NCBI GenBank assembly: GCA_027076245.1
Contig: JALTKC010000148.1
Coordinates: forward strand, 1 to 6,479
DNA: 6,479 nt
Reading direction: 5' to 3'
Source: Gammaproteobacteria bacterium
GTDB lineage: Bacteria; Pseudomonadota; Gammaproteobacteria; GRL18
In this document: one piece after another, positions 1 to 5,138 of the stretch
Layout of the letters: each line of letters starts with the position of its first letter
How positions within the stretch are numbered: the first letter of the stretch is position 1
The notes under the pieces: model-generated
Told to the model about the DNA's origin: nothing
Database searches by the model: none
Seen by the model: the letters and a program-made list of their open reading frames with translations, nothing else
Made by a program: the position numbers and the translations under genes

Positions 1-1390
1 ATATGATGTCATTTCATGTGATTATAATCTTGGCGATGGTCAAAATGGTCAGCAGTTGCTTGAAGAAATCATGCATCGTCGTCTGATGCCTTACGGCACA
101 ATCTATATCATGATCACAGCCGAAAACACTCAGAATATGGTTATGGCTGCAGTGGAATATCGGCCTGATGGTTATCTGAACAAACCCTTCCCAAAAGAAC
201 TATTACTTAAACGTCTGGACATGCTGGTTCAGAAAAAAGCCATCTTAAAAGATATTTACCGGACCTGGAATAAAAAAGACTATCAAAAAGCCCTTAAACT
301 GGCTGATGAAAAAATGGCACAACATAGTAAACAGGCTCTGGAAATAGGCAAACTCAAGGGTGAAATTGCGCTGGCTGCCAACAAACTGGATATTGCTCTG
401 GAAGTCTATAATAAAGCCCTGTCTATAAGAGATTTTCAATGGGCCAGGGTTGGTAAAGCCAGAGCCCTGTTACAAAATGGTGATTTCCCTCAGGCTCAGA
501 GTTTACTGGAAGGGGTTATCAAAGAAAACAAAAATTATATTGAAGCTTATGATCTGCTGGCACAGGCACTGGAGCAGCAGAATAAACTGGAACAGGTACA
601 GGAAGTCCTGACCCAGGCAAGCCGTATTTCTCCTCATACTATTGCCCGTCAACAGCACCTGGCTGATGTGGCGATAAAAAACGGCGATACGGACAGTGCA
701 GAGCAGGCCTTAAAAAAAGCCGTTCGTGAAGGAAAATACTCCTGTTTTGGCCGCGTCGATGATAACCTTAATCTGGCCCAACTGTATCTTGAAAACGGCC
801 AGAAAAAAAATGCCATTCAGACCATTAATACCGCCAAACAGACCTATAAAAAAGACGCCGGCGCTCTGTCTCATACCCGGCTGGTAGAATGCCTGGTGCA
901 GAATGAACTAGGCAATGAAGATATGGCCCGGGAATTATTTCAAAAAGCAATTAACGAAATACCTGAAGATCTCAGTCAATTATCAGAAAAATTTAAAAGC
1001 GATTTGCTTACTATTACCGACCAACTGGGTGAAACCGAACTGGCTGAAGCGCTGAAGGATAATATCAATAATGGTCCAGGTGATTCTAATGCAGAAGAAA
1101 TAACTAAGACTTATCAATATCTGCTGCTTAACGGCAAGGGCATACGCCTGTATACCGATAATCGAATTGCCGATTCCATTCCATACTTTGAACAGGCCGC
1201 AGATAATTTACCGCAACGCATCTCTGTTAATATGAACGCCGCTCAGGCTCTGATGTTTTATATTAAAAATCATGGCCGGAACGATCAAATGCTGGAAAAA
1301 GCCCGTCATTATCTGGATATCTGCAAAAATCTTGAACCTGAGAATGAGAAATATCAGAAACTGGAAGCTATTTATACAGGATTAAACTAA
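1..1390 (+). CDS. Response regulator with N-terminal receiver domain and C-terminal TPR repeats (5' end outside window)
   Basis: The reading frame is open from base 2 with no start in the window, so the gene begins upstream; the TTG at 56 is an internal leucine codon. The visible part starts inside a receiver (REC) domain. It shows the likely phosphoacceptor Asp (codon 20-22, in a CDYNLGDG context), the conserved Thr in IMITAEN (116-118) and the conserved Lys-Pro in LNKPF (Lys at 182-184). From about base 240 to the end the protein is alpha-helical with tetratricopeptide-like helix pairs, clearest at about 350-720 and again at 1120-1370. There is no DNA-binding or catalytic output domain, so phosphorylation probably changes protein-protein contacts through the TPRs. 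Vibrio cholerae VieB is a known protein of this REC-TPR design; orthology is not claimed. The stop abuts the start of the kinase gene downstream, its likely partner. The phosphoacceptor Asp assignment is confident, the partner proteins unknown. Confidence 0.9.
   Translation, partial: YDVISCDYNLGDGQNGQQLLEEIMHRRLMPYGTIYIMITAENTQNMVMAAVEYRPDGYLNKPFPKELLLKRLDMLVQKKAILKDIYRTWNKKDYQKALKLADEKMAQHSKQALEIGKLKGEIALAANKLDIALEVYNKALSIRDFQWARVGKARALLQNGDFPQAQSLLEGVIKENKNYIEAYDLLAQALEQQNKLEQVQEVLTQASRISPHTIARQQHLADVAIKNGDTDSAEQALKKAVREGKYSCFGRVDDNLNLAQLYLENGQKKNAIQTINTAKQTYKKDAGALSHTRLVECLVQNELGNEDMARELFQKAINEIPEDLSQLSEKFKSDLLTITDQLGETELAEALKDNINNGPGDSNAEEITKTYQYLLLNGKGIRLYTDNRIADSIPYFEQAADNLPQRISVNMNAAQALMFYIKNHGRNDQMLEKARHYLDICKNLEPENEKYQKLEAIYTGLN
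1378..1381 (+). promoter_or_regulatory. Ribosome binding site deciding the GTG start of the kinase gene
   Basis: AGGA lies 9 bases before the GTG at 1391, inside the last codons of the preceding gene. The GTG directly follows that gene's TAA stop. The site supports GTG as the start and suggests the two genes are translated from one mRNA, possibly coupled. Confidence 0.6.
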
Positions 1391-2140
1391 GTGCCTGAAC
1401 TGACCAATAAAACACAAGTAAATAACTTAACAGATACAGAAGAATTTAAGTCCCTGAAAAACCGGACAGAACAGTTTAATGCAGTATTAATGTCCTTTAT
1501 CCATGATATTAAAAACTCTTTGCTAATGTCTCTTTCCAGTCTGGAAACTCTCTATTATGAACTGGATCAATTACCTGAACAGAAAAAACAGTCACTGACC
1601 ACCATTCAATATGAACTAAGACGTATTAATAACGCCCTGATTCAGCTTTTGTCCTTATATAAAATGCAGACTAATCTGTTTTCCATTCATATTGATCAGC
1701 ACAATGTGTATGATTTTCTCGATGAGCTGATTATCAATAACCGGCCTCTTAACAGTCAGAGCGGAATTCAGATTGATTTGCAATGCAATGAAGAACTTGA
1801 CTGGTTTTTTGACCGGGATTTAATTGCCACATTAATCAACAGTTCCGTTAATAATGCCATTCGCTATGCACGTCATAATATTCGTCTCAGTGCTCATATT
1901 AACCATAATCAACTGAACATTACCATCGAGGATGATGGGGATGGTTATCCGCAAAAAATGTTTACTCAGAAAGAAGATTTAGAAACTCTGATTAACGCCA
2001 GTACCGGCAGCACCGGTCTGGGACTTTATTTTGCTCAAAAAATAGCCTCTTTACATAGAAACAGGGGAAAACAGGGCCTGACTCAGATAGATAACCAGTC
2101 CAGCCTGGGAGGCGGCCGCTTTTCACTGTTTCTGCCCTGA
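1391..2140 (+). CDS. Soluble sensor histidine kinase without a recognisable sensor domain
   Basis: This 249-residue protein is predicted to autophosphorylate on His and pass the phosphate to a receiver, probably the adjacent REC-TPR protein. The dimerisation/phosphotransfer helix carries His38 in an FIHDIKNS motif. The ATP-binding domain follows: N box at 150-160 (NSSVNNAIRYA), first Gly box EDDGDGYP at 180-187, and second Gly box GSTGLGLYFAQ at 206-216. The protein ends in GGGRFSLFLP. There is no signal peptide, transmembrane segment, HAMP or PAS; only about 30 residues precede the His region, so it is a bare cytoplasmic kinase core. It starts with GTG immediately after the upstream stop, so the two genes form an operon. 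The input signal is not evident and may reach it through another protein, for example the TPR partner (inference). Phosphatase activity is also possible. The kinase-family assignment is secure; the pathway is unknown. Confidence 0.9.
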   Translation: MPELTNKTQVNNLTDTEEFKSLKNRTEQFNAVLMSFIHDIKNSLLMSLSSLETLYYELDQLPEQKKQSLTTIQYELRRINNALIQLLSLYKMQTNLFSIHIDQHNVYDFLDELIINNRPLNSQSGIQIDLQCNEELDWFFDRDLIATLINSSVNNAIRYARHNIRLSAHINHNQLNITIEDDGDGYPQKMFTQKEDLETLINASTGSTGLGLYFAQKIASLHRNRGKQGLTQIDNQSSLGGGRFSLFLP

Positions 2141-2200
2141 TTTATTTAGGATTATACTTTTGTCTAGCTTTGTATCTGCTCTTATTACCCATTTAGGTCA

Positions 2201-2229
2201 TTGTGTTAAAACTGCCATAATAAGATAAT
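2201..2229 (+). promoter_or_regulatory. Candidate sigma-70 promoter for the PAS-GGDEF gene
   Basis: TTGTGT (2201-2206) and GATAAT (2224-2229) are 17 bases apart; the -35 matches 3 of 6 and the -10 matches 5 of 6 consensus positions. The region to about 2260 is extremely AT-rich, so chance matches are likely. It would give a leader of about 65-70 bases. No convincing terminator follows the kinase gene, so read-through from the upstream operon is also possible. Confidence 0.35.
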
Positions 2230-2302
2230 ACTAATATTAATAACTATAATAATTATAAATCTATTGCCCGCTAAATAACACGGGTTTTCTGGAGATATTA
2301 AA

Positions 2303-3349
2303 ATGAGCTTACTGGCCAAAAAAAATAAACCCAGTCATATTCCCGGGCAGATAAAACAACCATTTAAAAACAAATGGGCGCAGCTTAAACTGGCCGTTTC
2401 ATCCTTTAGCTATTGTCTGAGTAATTTTCATAAATTCAATCGACTGGTTTTTGATCATAATAACTTTATTAATGCCAGTATAATCTACCAGAATACCTCC
2501 GATGGTATCATTATTACGGATCAGGAACACAAGATTGTTGCCATAAACCAATCATTTACTGAAATTACCGGTTATGATGAACAGGATGCTATGGGCCGTA
2601 ATCCCCGCTTTTTACAGTCAGGTAAACAAAACAAGGAGTTTTACCAGGAGTTATGGAATAGTGTTCTAAAAACCGGAAAATGGCAGGGAAAAATCTGGAA
2701 CAAGCGTAAAAATGGTGAAATTTACCCTGAATTACTGACCATTAATACCATTAAGGATGAACATGGTAATATTACCCATCACATGGGCGTTTTCAGTGAT
2801 CTGAGTACCCTGGAAATTAAAAATGAACGCATTAAACATCTAGCCTACCATGATTATCTGACTGGATTACCCAATCGCCTGCAGCTTAAGGAACGTCTTA
2901 ATTCTGAACTGGCCTGTGCCAGTAAAACCGGTTTATCCATGGCGCTGTTTTTTATTGACCTGGACGGTTTTAAAAAGGTCAATGATGATTATGGACATGA
3001 TTTTGGTGATACAGTACTAAGCATGGCTTCCAACCGTCTGAACAATATCAAGCGCAGCACGGATTTTCTGGCTCGTGTCGGTGGCGATGAGTTTGTATTA
3101 ATCATTAACCAGTTATCAAGCAAGGAAATTATTCCCGTGGTAGCCGACAAAATTATTGAGACCATTAAAGCCCCGTTTTATGTTGATGAGCATACGGTTA
3201 ATATTGGTGTCAGTATTGGTATCAGTGTCTATCCTCTATACGGCAAGGATCCTGAGACTCTGATTAAACAGGCGGATCAGGCCATGTATGAATCCAAGAA
3301 AAGCGGTAGAAACAATTATACTTTTTATTCTCCTGAAACGCTCAACTAG
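2303..3349 (+). CDS. PAS-GGDEF diguanylate cyclase
   Basis: This 348-residue protein is predicted to condense two GTP into cyclic di-GMP, the second messenger for the motile-to-sessile switch. A basic N-terminal stretch (1-50) with no transmembrane segment leads into a PAS domain with its PAC part (about 57-170; NTSDGIIITD, then GVFSDLS). A GGDEF domain (about 177-345) follows. Key residues are intact: metal Asp219 in FIDLDGF, substrate-contacting Asn227 and Asp236, the signature GGDEF at 260-264, and an allosteric I-site RSTD at 251-254 exactly five residues upstream. The enzyme is therefore expected to be active and subject to product inhibition. There is no EAL domain. The PAS should sense a small ligand or redox state; no cofactor residue could be assigned. 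The start ATG has GGAGA seven bases upstream. It follows the two-component pair on the same strand after 162 bp; a functional link is inference. It is convergent with rplI. Confidence 0.93.
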   Translation: MSLLAKKNKPSHIPGQIKQPFKNKWAQLKLAVSSFSYCLSNFHKFNRLVFDHNNFINASIIYQNTSDGIIITDQEHKIVAINQSFTEITGYDEQDAMGRNPRFLQSGKQNKEFYQELWNSVLKTGKWQGKIWNKRKNGEIYPELLTINTIKDEHGNITHHMGVFSDLSTLEIKNERIKHLAYHDYLTGLPNRLQLKERLNSELACASKTGLSMALFFIDLDGFKKVNDDYGHDFGDTVLSMASNRLNNIKRSTDFLARVGGDEFVLIINQLSSKEIIPVVADKIIETIKAPFYVDEHTVNIGVSIGISVYPLYGKDPETLIKQADQAMYESKKSGRNNYTFYSPETLN

Positions 3350-3380
3350 TGCCCATCTGTTTATTAACAAAATATTTAAA

Positions 3381-3464
3381 CCTGGGAGTGCGGGTATCTT
3401 GCCCGCATAAGAAATAAGGCACGAACCTGCATGTTGACGCGGGCAGGATGCCCGCGCTCCCAGG
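3381..3464. repeat. Pair of inverted REP-like palindromes (BIME-like doublet)
   Basis: The ends are perfect inverted repeats: CCTGGGAG at 3381-3388 and CTCCCAGG at 3457-3464. Just inside each end is a 7-bp hairpin with a 5-base loop. The left stem is TGCGGGT/GCCCGCA (3389-3395 with 3401-3407, including a T-G wobble). The right stem is CGCGGGC/GCCCGCG (3438-3444 with 3450-3456). Read outside-in, both units are GGGAG followed by a GC-rich hairpin, and the stem differences preserve pairing. This fits the REP design (GTAG/GGAG-like tetranucleotide plus hairpin) mobilised in trans by RAYT (Y1-type) transposases; no transposase gene is in the window. The 30-base middle (3408-3437) shows no structure of note. 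Much higher GC than its surroundings. Confidence 0.8.
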
Positions 3465-3489
3465 AATTTTTCATTTTCTTTCCCCTGAA

Positions 3490-3522
3490 AACAAAAAAGG
3501 CCGCTTAGCGGCCTTTTTTGTT
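3490..3522. terminator. Bidirectional intrinsic terminator between the GGDEF gene and rplI
   Basis: A perfect palindrome has arms at 3490-3504 and 3508-3522 around the loop TTA. The GC core is GGCCGC/GCGGCC, flanked by six A on the left and six T on the right. On either strand the transcript forms a GC-rich stem followed by a U run. It can end the plus-strand GGDEF transcript and the minus-strand rpsF-rpsR-rplI transcript, whose last stop codon is only 15 bases away. Confidence 0.92.
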
Positions 3523-3537
3523 GGCTGATGCAAAATA

Positions 3538-3984
3538 TTATTCTGCTTCAACAATCACCTTAACAGTGGCATTAACATCGGTGTGCAGATGAATTTCAAT
3601 ATCGTATTCACCCAGCTCACGAATAGCACCTTCAGGCATACGAACTTCGCGTTTTTCAACATCAGCACCGGCAGCGGTTAATGCTTCTGCAACATCAGCA
3701 TTGGTAACAGAGCCGAACATACGACCTTCATCACCTGCTTTACGTACAATAACCACTTCCTTGCCCGCCAGAGTTTCAGCACGACTATTAGCAGCGCTTA
3801 CTGCTTCTGCAGCTGCTGCTTCCAGTTCAGCACGACGTGCTTCAAACATTTTAACGTTGGCTTCTGTAGCGGGCAGAGCTTTACCTTGAGGGATTAAATA
3901 GTTACGACCAAAACCTGCTTTCACAGACACCTGATCACCTAATTCACCCAGCTTGTTAATTTTTTCTAATAAAATAACGTTCAT
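3538..3984 (-). CDS. rplI: 50S ribosomal protein L9
   Basis: L9 binds 23S rRNA domain V near the L1 stalk and extends from the large subunit, helping reading-frame fidelity. The protein has 148 residues, close to the E. coli length of 149. The N-terminal RNA-binding domain (about 1-50) opens MNVILLEKINKLGELG and carries the family signature GFGRNYLIPQGKA (24-36). A long Ala/Glu-rich connecting helix follows (about 41-75). The C-terminal domain (about 80-148) includes the glycine-rich GRMFGSVT segment. The ATG at 3984 has GGGG eight or so bases upstream. It is the last gene of the rpsF-rpsR-rplI operon, 14 bases after rpsR, and is followed by the symmetrical terminator. The assignment is secure. 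Confidence 0.98.
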   Translation of the reverse strand: MNVILLEKINKLGELGDQVSVKAGFGRNYLIPQGKALPATEANVKMFEARRAELEAAAAEAVSAANSRAETLAGKEVVIVRKAGDEGRMFGSVTNADVAEALTAAGADVEKREVRMPEGAIRELGEYDIEIHLHTDVNATVKVIVEAE

Positions 3985-3998
3985 GTGAATTCCCCGAA

Positions 3999-4226
3999 TT
4001 AAGCGTGACTATCTGTGTATGGAAGCAGTGCCAGGAAACGAGCGCGTTTAATGGCTGTAGACAGCTGGCGCTGGTATTTTGCACTGGTACCAGTAATACG
4101 GCTAGGTACAATTTTACCGTTTTCCATGACATAATTCTTCAAAGTGGCCAGATCTTTGTAATCGATCTCCGTAATACCTTCAGCGGTAAAACGGCAGTAT
4201 TTTCTACGACGGAAATAACGTGACAT
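3999..4226 (-). CDS. rpsR: 30S ribosomal protein S18
   Basis: S18 sits in the 30S platform, where it forms a heterodimer with S6 and contacts the central domain of 16S rRNA. The 75-residue product is full length (the E. coli protein is also 75). It shows the basic N-terminus with YCRFT (10-14), the IDYKDLATLKNYV segment, and the conserved C-terminal half PSRITGTSAKYQRQLSTAIK followed by RARFLALLPYTD. The ATG at 4226 has AGAAGG eight bases upstream. It lies 49 bases after rpsF, with no gene in between; E. coli has priB at this position. It is co-transcribed with rplI, 14 bases further on. Confidence 0.98.
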   Translation of the reverse strand: MSRYFRRRKYCRFTAEGITEIDYKDLATLKNYVMENGKIVPSRITGTSAKYQRQLSTAIKRARFLALLPYTDSHA

Positions 4227-4275
4227 TTTCTTTACCTTCTCTTTATTATCTCTATTAATCTTAAAAATTTAAAAC

Positions 4276-4665
4276 TTATTCAGCGCTGGCTGCTGCAGTT
4301 TCCTGAGGAGCATCGCTTGCTGATGGTCTTTCAGACACGCTATCGTCTTTCTCTTTTGCTAAAGGAGAAGCATCAGTAACAGGGCCTTTCATAGAGATGA
4401 TCAGGTTACGAAGAACGGCGTCATTAAAACGGAAGGCATGGGTCAGCTCATCAATATTGGCCGGCTCACACTCAACATTCATTAATACATAATGCGCCTT
4501 ATGGATTTTGTTGATTGGGTAAGCCAGTTGACGGCGGCCCCAGTCTTCCAGGCGGTGGATAGTTCCACTGTTTGACTCAATAATGCCGCGATAACGCTCT
4601 ATCATGGCAGGTACCTGTTCACTCTGATCCGGGTGAACAAGAAATACAATTTCATAATGTCTCAT
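4276..4665 (-). CDS. rpsF: 30S ribosomal protein S6
   Basis: S6 is the partner of S18 in the platform of the small ribosomal subunit. The 129-residue product matches the family over residues 1-100: MRHYEIVFLVHPDQSEQVP at the start, HRLEDWGRRQLAYPINK (37-53), then AHYVLMNVE and FRFNDAVLRNLI. The tail from about residue 95 is disordered, acidic and Ser/Ala-rich, and unlike the core it is not closely conserved with E. coli. It ends in Glu; in E. coli, RimK adds extra glutamates to the S6 C-terminus, so the same change is possible here but not shown. AAGGA lies 11 bases before the ATG, a slightly long spacing. It is the first gene of the operon with rpsR and rplI, preceded by its own promoter region. 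Confidence 0.98.
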   Translation of the reverse strand: MRHYEIVFLVHPDQSEQVPAMIERYRGIIESNSGTIHRLEDWGRRQLAYPINKIHKAHYVLMNVECEPANIDELTHAFRFNDAVLRNLIISMKGPVTDASPLAKEKDDSVSERPSASDAPQETAAASAE

Positions 4666-4674
4666 ATTTAGACA

Positions 4675-4712
4675 GATCCTTACGGTTAATTAGCCCACAA
4701 TCGGACTGAATC
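4675..4712 (-). promoter_or_regulatory. Possible S6:S18 autoregulatory leader of rpsF
   Basis: In many bacteria an S6-S18 complex binds the rpsF 5' leader through a CCG displayed in a bulge beside a hairpin and represses translation. Here the mRNA has a short potential stem GAUUC/GGAUC (bases 4708-4712 with 4675-4679) whose 3' arm overlaps the AAGGA ribosome binding site. Two CCG triplets lie inside it. The inner hairpin is weak and I could not fold it convincingly, so this is an inference from position, the CCG triplets and RBS occlusion. Confidence 0.25.
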
Positions 4713-4726
4713 AGCTTTATGCTTGC

Positions 4727-4756
4727 TCTATAATTTTTTTAAATCTAAAGGCACAA
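4727..4756 (-). promoter_or_regulatory. Weaker second candidate promoter for rpsF
   Basis: On the minus strand TTGTGC (4751-4756) and TATAGA (4727-4732) are 18 bases apart, with an A-rich spacer. It would start transcription near 4720, giving a 5' leader of about 55 bases. The match is modest and the local A/T richness raises the chance of coincidence. Confidence 0.3.
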
Positions 4757-4795
4757 AGCAAGGAATGACAGCCACATGACTATCAAGGGTGCGGT

Positions 4796-4824
4796 ATTAT
4801 ATTATCTTTAGGGGGCTTGTTCAA
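4796..4824 (-). promoter_or_regulatory. Strong sigma-70 promoter for rpsF-rpsR-rplI
   Basis: On the minus strand TTGAAC (4819-4824) is followed after 17 bases by a perfect TATAAT (4796-4801). Transcription would start near 4789, giving a leader of about 124 bases before the rpsF ATG at 4665. It lies just beyond the stop codon of the upstream 89-codon gene and is well placed to drive the ribosomal protein operon independently of rnr-rlmB. Confidence 0.7.
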
Positions 4825-4844
4825 GGTGTTTTAATGTCTGAACA

Positions 4845-5114
4845 CTATTTATTATCAGAAATTTCCTGTAATAAATCCTCCAGTTCGGCCTGGATCTCTT
4901 TGGGGTTGCATTTTTCATGGGCAGAATCATCGGGTATGGCGCCGGTGGTTTTCAGGTCCATATTATCAAGAAAATCTTTTACCGAGATTTGTACGTCCAT
5001 AGCAAATACGGTTTTACCATTATCACGTTTAAAACGCTTGATACGGGTAGTGCCCAGTTTATGGGCTATCTGGCGTAATTCACCTTCGGAACCGGCTATT
5101 CTTATTTTTAACAT
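4845..5114 (-). CDS. Small conserved-looking protein of unknown function between rlmB and rpsF
   Basis: I do not recognise this 89-residue protein. It starts at an ATG with a good AAGGA seven bases upstream, begins 24 bases after the rlmB stop on the same strand, and so is probably the last gene of the rnr-rlmB transcript. Residues 1-50 suggest a compact beta-alpha-beta fold: a strand MLKIRIAG, a helix SEGELRQIAHKLG, a basic turn RIKRFKRDNGK, and a strand TVFAMDVQI. A hydrophilic middle follows, then an acidic C-terminal helix (about 70-86, PKEIQAELEDLLQEI). There is no signal peptide, membrane segment or obvious catalytic motif; one Cys (69). The basic patch could contact nucleic acid, but that is a guess. 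The beginning is loosely reminiscent of small DUF3970-like proteins, too weakly to assign. A longer open frame on the plus strand overlaps it but runs antisense to rlmB and is rejected. Confidence 0.75.
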   Translation of the reverse strand: MLKIRIAGSEGELRQIAHKLGTTRIKRFKRDNGKTVFAMDVQISVKDFLDNMDLKTTGAIPDDSAHEKCNPKEIQAELEDLLQEISDNK

Positions 5115-5138
5115 CCTGCAATCCTTATTACCTGATGG

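Noticed and set aside
245..439. A 64-codon minus-strand frame opposite the REC-TPR gene
   Set aside because: It is antisense to a clear coding region and lacks a convincing ribosome binding site.
2218..2260. The AT-rich run as a replication origin or iteron array
   Set aside because: It has no DnaA-box set or regular repeat, only scattered TAATA-like words, and fits an ordinary AT-rich promoter region.
3381..3464. The GC-rich inverted repeat as an intrinsic terminator, IS end or CRISPR unit
   Set aside because: Neither hairpin is followed by a clean T run, there is no transposase or target duplication, and only two units occur in opposite orientation. A REP doublet fits better, and a true terminator lies just downstream.
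3701..3889. A 62-codon plus-strand frame opposite rplI
   Set aside because: It is Ala/Ser-rich only because it mirrors the Ala/Glu-rich helix of L9.
4005..4223. A 72-codon plus-strand frame opposite rpsR
   Set aside because: It is the exact antisense of the highly conserved S18 gene.
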